Origin: Chryseobacterium panacisoli
GTDB lineage: Bacteria; Bacteroidota; Bacteroidia; Flavobacteriales; Weeksellaceae
DNA length: 64,000 nucleotides
Assembly (NCBI RefSeq): GCF_008274625.1
Contig: NZ_VTRU01000002.1
Coordinates: 512,645-576,644 of the forward strand
Direction: 5' to 3'
This document shows, piece after piece, positions 17,763 to 27,129 of this stretch (position 1 is its first letter; every line of letters starts with the position of its first letter). Both the position numbers and the translations under genes were made by a program. Below the pieces are notes generated by a model. It was not told where the DNA came from, did no database searches, and saw nothing but the letters and a program-made list of their open reading frames with translations.

Positions 17763-19326
17763 AAAAGAATTTATTAAAACTATATTTTTAGGTAGTCTAA
17801 TGCTTCCTTTTTTGCAGTATTGCAGAAAGAAGGCAAAATCATTGTTACTAATAATCACCGGTACCAATTATGTTCTCGGACATCGGCTGTGGGCAAAAGA
17901 TTTTCCACCGTTTTCAGAAGTTATCCACACAAAGTATCTTATTGTCGGTGGTGGTATTTCCGGGCTTTCTGCATGCCGGTTTTTTAATTTAAATAATGAA
18001 AATGATTACCTTCTCCTTGAAATGGAAAATCATCTGGGGGGAAATTCTTCCAACGGGCAGAATTCATTTTCGAAGTTTCCGTTAGGTGCTCATTATTTAC
18101 CGTTACCCAACAAAGAGAATACAGAAATCATCGAATTTTTGAAAGAATGTGAGATCTGCTTAGGAGTTGAGGATAACGGAGAACCCATTCTTGATGAGTA
18201 CCAAATGACTTTTCCGCAACAGGAAAGATTGTTTTATAAAAACTCCTGGCAGAATGATATTGTTCCTCAAAAAGGGGTATCAAGAGAAACCCAGCAGGAA
18301 CTTAACCGCTTTTTCAAGTTGATGGATGAGTTTCGTACAAAGAAAGATGCACAGGGAAAATATTGGTTTGCTATTCCGGTGCATGATTCAAGCAGAGAAG
18401 ATGAGGTTTTAAAACTTGAAAGGCTCATCTTTAAAGACTGGCTCAAAGATAATAACTATCACTCTGAAGAACTTCTCTGGCTGCTAGACTATTCCTGCAG
18501 AGACGATTTCGGATTAGGGATAGACTACGTTTCAGCATGGGCGGGAATTCATTATTTCGCCGGAAGAAAAAATAACTGGAGTACACAATATAAAGATCAG
18601 GTATTTACATGGCCGGAAGGCAATGCAAGGCTGGCAAAACATTTTTCAAAATATACCGAAGGGAAACATATGTCCGGTAATCTTGTCTTTGATGTAAAAC
18701 TTAATGATAACGTTGAAGTACTGAGTTTCGACAATACCGAAAAGAAAACCAAAAAAATTATAGCCAATAAAGTACTGTTTGCATCACCACAGTTTGTAAA
18801 CGAAAGGATTTTTAATCATAAAAAAGCATCCTCATTCAATTATGTGCCCTGGCTTTTAACAACCATTACTTTGAAAAATGAGTTCGGAGGAGATGAAGAA
18901 CTGGCCTGGGATAATGTAATTTATGGATCTTCCGGATTGGGTTATATTTTTGATCAGCATCAGAATCTTAACCAGATTATGGGAGAAAAAGTGATTACCC
19001 ATTACAAAAGCTTTTCAACCGGAGACTGTAGAAAAGCAAGAAAAAAGCTGTATGCGATGAAAGATGCTGAACTGAAAACTTTAGTTTTGGATGATCTTAA
19101 GAAGGCACATCCTCTGATAGAAGATTTTATTCTGGAAATGCAGTTTCATAAAATAGGACATGCGATGATTGCGCCGGTTCCTGACCAAATCTTTGGAGAA
19201 AAAACCAGAGCAGCAAAAGAACCTATTGATGATAAAATTTTCTTTGCCCATTCTGATCTTTCCGGAATATCTATTTTTGAAGAAGCCTTTTATCAGGGAA
19301 TCCGGACTGCAGAAAAAATGATATAA
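17737..19326 (+). CDS. FAD/NAD(P)-dependent oxidoreductase with Tat-like signal
   Basis: 529 residues. The N-terminus SRKEFIKTIFLGSLMLPF resembles a twin-arginine export signal with Arg-Lys in place of Arg-Arg, and a cysteine follows at the end of the hydrophobic stretch (QYC), so a lipoprotein is possible. The dinucleotide motif VGGGISGLSA starts at residue 70 and is followed by an acidic strand end (LLEMENHLGG), as in flavin amine oxidase/phytoene-desaturase-like enzymes. The start overlaps the aminopropyltransferase gene by 26 bases, which ties the two functionally. A polyamine-oxidising role is an inference, not shown. Confidence 0.8.
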   Translation: MKSGGKYSRKEFIKTIFLGSLMLPFLQYCRKKAKSLLLIITGTNYVLGHRLWAKDFPPFSEVIHTKYLIVGGGISGLSACRFFNLNNENDYLLLEMENHLGGNSSNGQNSFSKFPLGAHYLPLPNKENTEIIEFLKECEICLGVEDNGEPILDEYQMTFPQQERLFYKNSWQNDIVPQKGVSRETQQELNRFFKLMDEFRTKKDAQGKYWFAIPVHDSSREDEVLKLERLIFKDWLKDNNYHSEELLWLLDYSCRDDFGLGIDYVSAWAGIHYFAGRKNNWSTQYKDQVFTWPEGNARLAKHFSKYTEGKHMSGNLVFDVKLNDNVEVLSFDNTEKKTKKIIANKVLFASPQFVNERIFNHKKASSFNYVPWLLTTITLKNEFGGDEELAWDNVIYGSSGLGYIFDQHQNLNQIMGEKVITHYKSFSTGDCRKARKKLYAMKDAELKTLVLDDLKKAHPLIEDFILEMQFHKIGHAMIAPVPDQIFGEKTRAAKEPIDDKIFFAHSDLSGISIFEEAFYQGIRTAEKMI

Positions 19327-19335
19327 AATAATACA

Positions 19336-20361
19336 ATGAAGCAACCCTGGATACATAATGCAAAAACAGACTGGTGGTTTATTCTATCACCGCCTTTTGT
19401 TATATTGTTAATTATTTTTCTCTTTCAGAAACAGATTCAGGGGCTGGAAAATCATTATTCTTTTTATACATGGCTTTTCCTGATTGTTTTTGTGGATGTG
19501 GCTCATGTTTATTCTACCTTGTTCAAAACCTATTTTGTAAAAGGTGAAATCCAGAAAAATAAACTGCTTTATCTCGGAATTCCTGCCTTAAGCTGGGTTT
19601 TGGGTATTGTTCTGTTCCAATTCGGAAATCTGACATTTTGGTCGGTACTTGCTTTAATAGCCGTATTTCATTTTATACGCCAGCAATACGGATTTATGAG
19701 GATTTATGCACGTTTTGAACCGAATAACTTGAGCAAGAAAATAGATGAGGTGGCCGTTTATTCGGCAACAATCTTTCCCATGTTATACTGGTTCAGAACA
19801 CCTCGTGCCTTTACCTGGTTTGTCAATAATGAGTTTGACTGGCTTCAAAATCTTCCCAACTACATTCCTCTGATTACTGTAATATATTTTGTAATTCTTA
19901 TCGTTTGGCTTTTTAAAACTGTAATTGAAGTTTTTAAAACAAAAAATATTAATATCCCGAAAACGGCATTGATCACCGGAACTTTCCTTTCCTGGTATTT
20001 CGGAATTGTGTACTTTAACAATGATCTTCTTTTTACTTTTCTGAATGTAGTCTCCCATGGAATCCCTTATATCGCATTGATCTATATCCGGGAAATACAG
20101 CAGAAAGAAAATAGTATGTTGAATGGAATGCTGATTTTTAAATCTTTTTCCGGAATAGTTTTGTTCATAGGAGTTATTTTAGGATTTGCTTTTGTAGAAG
20201 AATTTTTGTGGGAAACTCTGGTCTGGAACGAGCATTTTTCCCTGAATGTGATGATCTCAGAAAAATGGTTTCAGTTTCTGGTTCCGTTATTAGTCGTGCC
20301 ACAGCTTACTCATTATCTCCTGGACGGCTTTATTTGGAGAAAACCCAAAAAAGTTAGCTAA
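19336..20361 (+). CDS. Eight-helix membrane protein with conserved-looking intramembrane histidines
   Basis: 341 residues, about eight membrane helices. Histidines sit within or at the ends of helices with polar partners: DVAHVYS (Asp54, His57), FHFIRQQYG (His112), VVSHGIPY (His241) and THYLLDG (His326, Asp330). That pattern recalls metal- or haem-dependent membrane oxidoreductases, but I recognise no named family. It starts 9 bases after the flavoprotein gene and is the last gene of the run. I infer that it passes electrons to, or works on the same substrate as, the exported flavoprotein. Confidence 0.7.
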   Translation: MKQPWIHNAKTDWWFILSPPFVILLIIFLFQKQIQGLENHYSFYTWLFLIVFVDVAHVYSTLFKTYFVKGEIQKNKLLYLGIPALSWVLGIVLFQFGNLTFWSVLALIAVFHFIRQQYGFMRIYARFEPNNLSKKIDEVAVYSATIFPMLYWFRTPRAFTWFVNNEFDWLQNLPNYIPLITVIYFVILIVWLFKTVIEVFKTKNINIPKTALITGTFLSWYFGIVYFNNDLLFTFLNVVSHGIPYIALIYIREIQQKENSMLNGMLIFKSFSGIVLFIGVILGFAFVEEFLWETLVWNEHFSLNVMISEKWFQFLVPLLVVPQLTHYLLDGFIWRKPKKVS

Positions 20362-20366
20362 CTTTG
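20334..20366 (+). promoter_or_regulatory. Promoter of the GH43-like gene
   Basis: TTG at 20334-20336 and TAACTTTG at 20359-20366 are 22 bases apart, a full consensus match overlapping the end of the preceding gene. It makes the glycosidase gene a separate transcript from the 12066-20361 run. Confidence 0.6.
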
Positions 20367-20388
20367 CGGTAATCTTTAAAATCTAAAA

Positions 20389-22143
20389 ATGAGACAATAC
20401 TTTCTGGCATTAGCAATCTTTCTCGGAATCTTTGCAGGAGCACAGCAGAAGACGTTCTGTAATCCTATTAATATTGATTATGGCTATACTCCTTTTGAAG
20501 TTTTTTCTAAACAGGGAAAACACCGTGCTACGGCAGATCCGGTGATTGTTAATTTTAAGAATAAATTGTTTCTTTTTTCTACAAACCAAGAAGGGTATTG
20601 GTACAGTGATGATATGCTGGACTGGAAGTTTGTAAAAAGGAAATTTTTAAGAGACAATAAATATACCCATGACCTAAATGCTCCGGCAGTTTGGGCCATG
20701 AAAGATACTTTGTACGTTTATGGTTCTACCTGGGAACAGGATTTTCCGATCTGGAAAAGTACAAACCCAACCAAAGATGACTGGAAAATTGCAGTAGATA
20801 CTTTAAAAGTAGGAGCGTGGGATCCTGCATTCCATTATGATGAAGATAAGAATAAATTATATCTGTACTGGGGCTCCAGTAATGAATGGCCATTGCTGGG
20901 AACAGAAGTGAAAGTAAAAAACCTTCAGTCCGAAGGTTTTGTAAAACCGATTATTAAACTAAAACCGGAAGACCACGGATGGGAACGTTTCGGTGAGTAC
21001 AATGATAATGTTTTTCTTCAGCCTTTTGTAGAAGGAGCTTGGATGACAAAGCACAACGGGAAATACTATATGCAGTACGGTGCACCGGCAACAGAATTCA
21101 GTGGATATTCTGATGGAGTATATGTCAGCAAAAATCCTTTAGAAGGTTTTGAATATCAGCAGCATAATCCATTTTCCTATAAACCGGGAGGTTTTGCCAG
21201 AGGAGCGGGTCACGGAGCTACGTTTGAAGACAATTATAAAAACTGGTGGCACATTTCAACCATTTTTATTTCCACTAAAAATAATTTTGAGAGAAGACTG
21301 GGAATCTGGCCGGCAGGTTTTGATAAAGACGATGTGATGTACTGTAATACAGCTTATGGTGATTATCCTACATACCTTCCGCAGTATGCACAAGGCAAAG
21401 ATTTTACAAAAGGTCTTTTTGCCGGATGGATGCTGCTGAATTATAATAAACCGGTTCAGGTTTCATCAACTTTAGGTGGTTATCAGCCCAATTATGCTGT
21501 AGATGAAGATATCAAAACATACTGGAGTGCCAAGACGGGAAATTCAGGAGAATGGTTTCAGACAGATCTTGGTGAGGTTTCTACTATTAATGCCATTCAG
21601 ATCAATTATGCTGATCAGGATGCAGAGTTTATGGGGAAAACTCTAGGAAAGATGCACCAATACAAAATCTATGGTTCCAATGACGGAAAGAAATGGAATG
21701 TGATTGTGGATAAAAGCAAAAACGCGAAAGACGTCCCTCATGACTATGTAGAATTGGAGCAACCTGCAAAAGCCCGTTTCCTTAAAATGGAAAATCTGAA
21801 AATGCCTACCGGGAAATTTGCACTGAGCGGTTTCAGGGTATTTGGAAAAGGAGCAGGGAAGCAGCCCGCCAAAGTAGAAGGTTTTGTACCTCTAAGAGCT
21901 GACCCTAAGAAATATGGTGAAAGAAGAAGTATCTGGATGAAATGGCAGCAGAATCCTGATGCAGACGGCTATGTAATCTATTTCGGAAAGTCTCCTGATA
22001 AATTGTACGGAAGTATTATGGTCTACGGAAAGAATGAATATTTCTTTACAGGTGCAGACAGAACAGATGCTTACTACTTCCAGATAGAAGCTTTCAATGC
22101 AAACGGTGTTTCAGAAAGAACAGCTGTTGCAAAATCTGAATAA
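20389..22143 (+). CDS. Secreted GH43-like glycoside hydrolase with discoidin and Fn3 domains
   Basis: 584 residues. A signal peptide (ending AGAQ, about residue 19) is followed by a five-bladed propeller (about 20-340) with candidate GH43 catalytic residues Asp50 (TADPV), Asp145 (AWDPAF) and Glu215 (FVEGAW). An F5/8 type C (discoidin) carbohydrate-binding domain follows (about 352-490, with NYAVDEDIKTYWSA and WFQTDLGE), then an Fn3-like domain to the end. It probably trims arabinose- or xylose-type glycans outside the cell or in the periplasm. The exact substrate is not readable. Confidence 0.88.
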   Translation: MRQYFLALAIFLGIFAGAQQKTFCNPINIDYGYTPFEVFSKQGKHRATADPVIVNFKNKLFLFSTNQEGYWYSDDMLDWKFVKRKFLRDNKYTHDLNAPAVWAMKDTLYVYGSTWEQDFPIWKSTNPTKDDWKIAVDTLKVGAWDPAFHYDEDKNKLYLYWGSSNEWPLLGTEVKVKNLQSEGFVKPIIKLKPEDHGWERFGEYNDNVFLQPFVEGAWMTKHNGKYYMQYGAPATEFSGYSDGVYVSKNPLEGFEYQQHNPFSYKPGGFARGAGHGATFEDNYKNWWHISTIFISTKNNFERRLGIWPAGFDKDDVMYCNTAYGDYPTYLPQYAQGKDFTKGLFAGWMLLNYNKPVQVSSTLGGYQPNYAVDEDIKTYWSAKTGNSGEWFQTDLGEVSTINAIQINYADQDAEFMGKTLGKMHQYKIYGSNDGKKWNVIVDKSKNAKDVPHDYVELEQPAKARFLKMENLKMPTGKFALSGFRVFGKGAGKQPAKVEGFVPLRADPKKYGERRSIWMKWQQNPDADGYVIYFGKSPDKLYGSIMVYGKNEYFFTGADRTDAYYFQIEAFNANGVSERTAVAKSE

Positions 22144-22167
22144 ATCAAATTAAGAAATAAAAGAATG

Positions 22168-22202
22168 ACACGTTTTGAATCATCAGAACGTGTTATTTTT
22201 TG
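22168..22202 (+). terminator. Terminator after the GH43-like gene
   Basis: ACACGTTTTGA (22168-22178) pairs with TCAGAACGTGT (22183-22193), with one G-T wobble, followed by ATTTTTTG. Confidence 0.75.
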
Positions 22203-22221
22203 TCAAAATTATTATTTCTTA

Positions 22222-22253
22222 AACAAAAAATCCGCTGAAAAGAATCAGCGGAT
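22222..22253 (-). terminator. Terminator of the minus-strand barrel genes
   Basis: On the minus strand ATCCGCTGA (22253-22245) pairs with TCAGCGGAT (22238-22230) and is followed by a T-rich run to 22222. It ends the transcript of the 22295 gene. Confidence 0.8.
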
Positions 22254-22294
22254 ACTGTAAGAATAATTAATTGAATATGAAGAAAGATAATCTT

Positions 22295-24547
22295 TTATCT
22301 TGTTCTGCTTTTGATAGCATCTGATGCGCCTTCAATGTCTCGTACTTTTTTCACTTTCTGATTTCCGAAATTATAGGTAAGGCTTACCATTACATTTCTG
22401 TTGTACCGGTTTTGGTGGATATAATTATAATTGCCATTATCCTGGAAGTCTTCAATCTTCACGATATTGGTATTAAGAATATCATTGGCATTAACTGCGA
22501 AGGTCCATTCGTTCCACACTTTCTTGATACTGAGGTCTAAGCTCATTAAACTTTTCAGTAATCCAAGTTCGATCTGCTGCTTATCTACGAAGAAATAATT
22601 AACACCAAAGAACCAGGTTTTCTTTTTATCAAGACGGATCGTGTTGTTGGTCTGAATCAAAAGACTGGTAGAATTTGTTTTGTTGGTATAAACAATATCC
22701 TTACCCTCCTGATTTCTGAATCGGTCTCCGGTAGTAGGATCCATATCAAGGCTTCCGTTATTGATATTATGCTGTACTCCGATATTGAAGTTGGTGGTCC
22801 AGTATTGCTTAAAGAATGATTTCTGAATACCTACCATTGCAGACATTTCCTGTTTATTCCCGAAATTGGTTCTGATATACCTCAATACAGGATTGGGACC
22901 TACCGTACCATCAGGAGATACCGGATATCCCTGCAGCGGAACTTGAGTAATGGCATCCTGAATATATGAATGGTTTAAAATCAGGAAGTATGAATTTCTG
23001 TACATATAAGTCAACTCCTGATTATAGGTGGATGAAGCCTTTACAAAAGGATTGTTCTGAGTATAATTATCATCTGTCAGAATGTTTCTTACCGGATTGA
23101 TTTCCCAGAAACTAGGTCTTCTCATTCTGCTTGAAAAGGAATACGAAATGTTGTTTTTATCATTGATTGCATAGTTGAAGCTCAAATAGGGAAGAAGGTT
23201 GTTATAATTTCTTTCAATCCTTTTAAGTTCGTCTGTAGGAGCATTGTCTGAAGTTCCCAAGCTGTTTGTAATTTCATATCTTGCTCCGATTTTTCCGGAA
23301 ATTTTATCCGATAGCTTCTTTTCTATCGTCAGATAAGCACCATAAATATTTTCATCATAGATGAAGTGGTTCGGCCTTGAATCCGGAGCTTCTACGGGAT
23401 TAAAAGAATACGTTATGTTTTTAGAATCGTTGTCTGTTTTGGTTTTATTGTAATTTCCCCCTATTGAAATGGTCAGATCATTTTTAAATTTCTGATTATA
23501 ATCTACCATTCCTGAGAAGTTATTAATGATCTGAGGAAGATCCTGGAATACCTGTGTTGTCATTTTTCCGACTCCCATATTCGCATCAGACATATGCGTT
23601 CTGTTGTCTGTAAACTGGAATCTTTTATAATTAAGATAAGCAGCATTTACATTAAGCTTACTGCCTAAGGAATCAGTCTTTAATTCATAATTTAAATTCA
23701 CGGAATTGTTGTAAGATCTTGCATCTTCTTTATTTTTGGACCACGTATATTTTGTTCCGTCTTCCGTCTTGATGGTATTGAAAAGATTTACGGTAGAATT
23801 ATAACTTTTATTAGCCCATGTGTTCCATGATAATGCCAGGTTGCTTTTATCGTTCAGCTGATAGTCAATATTCAGATACCCTCCGATGTTTTTGTTCGGA
23901 TCATCAATATCTCCCGTAGATTCGTTAGATGTTTTGGCAGTTCCGTTTCTTAACGTGTAGGTTTGTGCCTCTATATTTTCACCACCGCTAAGATTGGCGC
24001 TCACTCCCAGTTTACCTTTTCGGTAGTTGGCAGAGAAACTTGCCTGGCTTCCGTTGTATTTACCGGTTGTATTAGACATTCTCATATTTCCATTGAGACC
24101 GTCACTCATTTTTTTCTTTAAAACGATATTGATGATCCCATCCGATGATTCTACCTGATACTCACTTCCCGGAACAGTAATCACTTCAATTTTCTGGATA
24201 TTTTCTGCCGGAGTATTTTTCAGGAACTGAGCCAGAGACTCCGCATCCATATTGCTTTTTCTTCCGTTGATATAGATCAGGGCATTGTTTTTTCCTGCGA
24301 TTTTTAATGTTTTATCATCTGTGGAAGATAACAGAGGAGTCTGTTTCAGAAGGTCAAAAGTAGTATTTCCTTTAGCTACAGGAGATGCTGCCACATCATA
24401 TACAAAACGGTCACTTTGCTTTTTGAAAACCTGTTTTGTAATCGTAATACCTTCTATATTTTTTGTTTTTGCCGTATCAGATTTCTTCTCCTGGGCAAAT
24501 GCACAAGTACCGAATACGATAGCCATTGACAAAATTATACGTTTCAT
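22295..24547 (-). CDS. Outer-membrane beta-barrel protein, TonB-receptor-like (copy 2 of tandem pair)
   Basis: 750 residues. A signal peptide (ending CAFAQ) is followed by a plug domain (about 40-150, with FDLLKQTPLLSSTDDKTLKI, ALIYINGRKSNMD and IEVITVPGSEYQVESSDG), then a long barrel ending NVMVSLTYNFGNQKVKK and a tail ending IKSRTR. There is no CarboxypepD_reg domain. It is closely similar along its length to the gene at 24593-26854, 45 bases away on the same strand. It is probably a receptor or transporter of the OMP_b-brl_3 group with unknown ligand. Confidence 0.9.
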   Translation of the reverse strand: MKRIILSMAIVFGTCAFAQEKKSDTAKTKNIEGITITKQVFKKQSDRFVYDVAASPVAKGNTTFDLLKQTPLLSSTDDKTLKIAGKNNALIYINGRKSNMDAESLAQFLKNTPAENIQKIEVITVPGSEYQVESSDGIINIVLKKKMSDGLNGNMRMSNTTGKYNGSQASFSANYRKGKLGVSANLSGGENIEAQTYTLRNGTAKTSNESTGDIDDPNKNIGGYLNIDYQLNDKSNLALSWNTWANKSYNSTVNLFNTIKTEDGTKYTWSKNKEDARSYNNSVNLNYELKTDSLGSKLNVNAAYLNYKRFQFTDNRTHMSDANMGVGKMTTQVFQDLPQIINNFSGMVDYNQKFKNDLTISIGGNYNKTKTDNDSKNITYSFNPVEAPDSRPNHFIYDENIYGAYLTIEKKLSDKISGKIGARYEITNSLGTSDNAPTDELKRIERNYNNLLPYLSFNYAINDKNNISYSFSSRMRRPSFWEINPVRNILTDDNYTQNNPFVKASSTYNQELTYMYRNSYFLILNHSYIQDAITQVPLQGYPVSPDGTVGPNPVLRYIRTNFGNKQEMSAMVGIQKSFFKQYWTTNFNIGVQHNINNGSLDMDPTTGDRFRNQEGKDIVYTNKTNSTSLLIQTNNTIRLDKKKTWFFGVNYFFVDKQQIELGLLKSLMSLDLSIKKVWNEWTFAVNANDILNTNIVKIEDFQDNGNYNYIHQNRYNRNVMVSLTYNFGNQKVKKVRDIEGASDAIKSRTR

Positions 24548-24592
24548 GTTGTTTTTATTTAAGAGTGGTTGAGTGATATAAGTTTTTATAGA

Positions 24593-26854
24593 TTAGGTTC
24601 TTGATTTTACAGCATCATTAGCTGATTTCATCTCCCTTGCTTTTTTCAGTTTCTGATTTCCGAAATTGTAAGTAACTCCGATGCTCATTAACCTTGGATA
24701 GTTGAAGTTGGTGATGTTATTATATTTTCCGTTAGGCTGTACCCCTTTAACGCTGTAAAAGCTTTGGTTGAATAAGTCGCTTACTTCCGCCACGATAGTC
24801 CAGTCACCTATGATTTTTTTCAGACTGAAATCAAAACTTTGTCTTGTTCCTATCATTCCTCCTTCCATTGCAGTTTTGCTTGCATAAAAGTAATTGACTC
24901 CTAAGAACCAGTCTTTTTTGGATGAAAGTCTGATGATATTGTTGATCGTTGCAGACATATTATAGTTTTTAACATCAATGATATAAGGATCTACAACTTC
25001 CGTTTCTCCCGGAACCGGCATAGAAGTAGGATCTTCCCACACTCCGCCTGAATAAGTGACATATCCTAAGTTCACAGAATAATTGGTAGTCCATATATCA
25101 TTAAACCATGATTTGTTCATTCCCAGCGTCAGTGCAATCTCTCTGTTTTTCCCGTAATTTGTTCTGATATATCTGAGAAATCTTGTGGTTTCCATGATTT
25201 TATTACCCTTGATATCGTAAATGATGTTTCCCTTAGAATCTTTTTTGGGAGCAGTTACGGTTCCCTGTAATGGAATCAGGTCTGAAGCAGCAGCATCTTC
25301 CACCATATTAAAACTAAGATTAGCATAGAATGCATTTTTGTACATATAATTGAGTTCCTGATTGTAATATTTGGAAGCCAATATAAATGGATTGTTCTGC
25401 GTATAATTGGTTGGCGTAAAGTATGTTCTCGAAGGATTCAGCTCCCAGAATCTCGGTCTTCTGATTCTGCTGGAAAATGTATAACTCAAATTATGATCGG
25501 AATTGATGGCATAATTTAAATTCAGATAAGGTAAAAGGTTATTATAATTTCTTTCAAATCCTGTTTTATCTACAATATCTCCCGTACTTCTTGTCATTTC
25601 ATAACGTGCTCCTATTTTTCCTGAGATCTTTTCTGTCAGTTTACGTTCATAGTTCAGATAAATTCCCAGTATATTTTCTTTATAAATGAAGTGATTGGTT
25701 TGATTGGGATCTATTATAAATTCTCCGTTTTTCAGTTTATCCTGCTGAGTATCGTTATCTGTATTCGTATGGTTGTAGCTGATTCCCATTAACCATGTTG
25801 CGCCTTTAGCTGTTTTTTTCAGATAGTCAATATTAGCAGCATAATTGTTAATAATTTGGGGTACTGATTGATGAAGTGCTGAGTACTTGTTGATGGTATC
25901 ATTAGTCAGAGGAAAACTTTCATTAAAACTTACTTTATTTCTATTGAACCATAGGTAAGAAACGTTTGAAGTAAGCTTGCTTCCCAGAGAATCGGTTTTC
26001 ATTTCATAATTTAAATTGAAAGAATGATTTCTGGTTTGTGCATCTTCATTATTGACCGTTCTGTTATTTAAAACTCCATTTTGCCAGTTGGTAATATCCA
26101 GTACAGAATTGAAACTTTTATTATATCTCATATTGTAGGAGAAACCAAGACTATGCTTTTTATTGATCTCATAATCAATGTTAAAACCTCCGCCAAAATT
26201 TTTATTAGGGTCATCATTAAATCCAAATGATTCATTTTTGAATGTAGGATCTCCGTTAGAGAGCGTATATCTTTGTCTGTCTGTCCAGCTTCCCGTTCTG
26301 AAGTTTGAATTACCGGACCACTTTCCTTGTCTGAAGTTAAAAGAAGCTCCCGCATTAGGATTGTTGTAATAAGCTTGCTCATTCTGCATTTTCAACGTTC
26401 CGTTGTAACCGTTGTTTTTGCTTTTTTTCATTACAATATTGATCACGCCTTCTTTGGATTCAACCTGAAATTCACTTCCCGGAACTGTAATCACTTCGAT
26501 TTTCTGGATATCCTCTGATGGAGTAGATTTCAGCATTTCGATTAATGCCTCAGAATCCATATTTGTTTTCTTATTGTTGATGTAGATCACCGCATCATTT
26601 TTTCCTAAAATCTTCAGTGTTTTTCCATCAATGCTGGAAATCATCGGAGTTTGTTTCAAAAGATTAAAGGTGTTGGTTCCTTTAGCAATAGATGAAGAAG
26701 CTACATCATAAACTAACCGGTCTCCCTGTTTTTTGAAAACCTGCTTCTTGATATTTACTGCATCAATAGCATTTACTTTCAAACTGTCTTTTTTCTGCTG
26801 GGCAGTTACAAGTCCACCGAAAAATAGTGCTGCAATAAGAATTTGAGTTTTCAT
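24593..26854 (-). CDS. Outer-membrane beta-barrel protein, TonB-receptor-like (copy 1 of tandem pair)
   Basis: 753 residues with a signal peptide (ending GLVTAQ), a plug domain (with FNLLKQTPMISSIDGKTLKI, AVIYINNKKTNMD and IEVITVPGSEFQVES) and a barrel ending SIGVTYNFGNQKLKK. It is promoter-proximal of the pair. It differs from copy 2 mainly in the barrel loops, for example a lysine-rich insertion about residues 550-580, as expected if the two recognise different ligands. Confidence 0.9.
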   Translation of the reverse strand: MKTQILIAALFFGGLVTAQQKKDSLKVNAIDAVNIKKQVFKKQGDRLVYDVASSSIAKGTNTFNLLKQTPMISSIDGKTLKILGKNDAVIYINNKKTNMDSEALIEMLKSTPSEDIQKIEVITVPGSEFQVESKEGVINIVMKKSKNNGYNGTLKMQNEQAYYNNPNAGASFNFRQGKWSGNSNFRTGSWTDRQRYTLSNGDPTFKNESFGFNDDPNKNFGGGFNIDYEINKKHSLGFSYNMRYNKSFNSVLDITNWQNGVLNNRTVNNEDAQTRNHSFNLNYEMKTDSLGSKLTSNVSYLWFNRNKVSFNESFPLTNDTINKYSALHQSVPQIINNYAANIDYLKKTAKGATWLMGISYNHTNTDNDTQQDKLKNGEFIIDPNQTNHFIYKENILGIYLNYERKLTEKISGKIGARYEMTRSTGDIVDKTGFERNYNNLLPYLNLNYAINSDHNLSYTFSSRIRRPRFWELNPSRTYFTPTNYTQNNPFILASKYYNQELNYMYKNAFYANLSFNMVEDAAASDLIPLQGTVTAPKKDSKGNIIYDIKGNKIMETTRFLRYIRTNYGKNREIALTLGMNKSWFNDIWTTNYSVNLGYVTYSGGVWEDPTSMPVPGETEVVDPYIIDVKNYNMSATINNIIRLSSKKDWFLGVNYFYASKTAMEGGMIGTRQSFDFSLKKIIGDWTIVAEVSDLFNQSFYSVKGVQPNGKYNNITNFNYPRLMSIGVTYNFGNQKLKKAREMKSANDAVKSRT

Positions 26855-26902
26855 GATATTATTTTTTAATTAATAGCTTGTATGGTTTGTTATTTTACAT
26901 TA

Positions 26903-26934
26903 CAAAGATATATAATAAATTTAGTATCATGCAA
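26903..26934 (-). promoter_or_regulatory. Promoter of the tandem barrel genes
   Basis: On the minus strand TTG (26934-26932) and TATCTTTG (26910-26903) are 21 bases apart, a full consensus match, 49 bases ahead of the ATG at 26854. Confidence 0.65.
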
Positions 26935-27129
26935 TGCAAAGTACTTAAAATGTTTTTAATTTATATTTAAGTGCTTGGTTATCAGTAACTAAAATTTTAT
27001 ATCAATTTTAAGTTCTAATAACTTTATTACTTAATTAGACAATTTAAAGTTCATTTTTGTTACATGACAAAATGAAATTGATGCCAATTTTAAAAATATT
27101 TGATGATAAATCAGAAAAGATAATAATGA
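26935..27129. other. AT-rich spacer, nothing recognised
   Basis: 195 bases between the barrel promoter and a gene remnant. An imperfect dyad (CATTTTTGT near 27052, ACAAAATG near 27067) is visible, but no gene, promoter pair or repeat can be supported. Confidence 0.4.

Noticed and set aside
19336..20361. Assignment of the 8-helix protein as a Brp/Blh carotenoid dioxygenase
   Set aside because: It also has intramembrane histidines, but their spacing does not match what I know of that family and no carotenoid genes are near.
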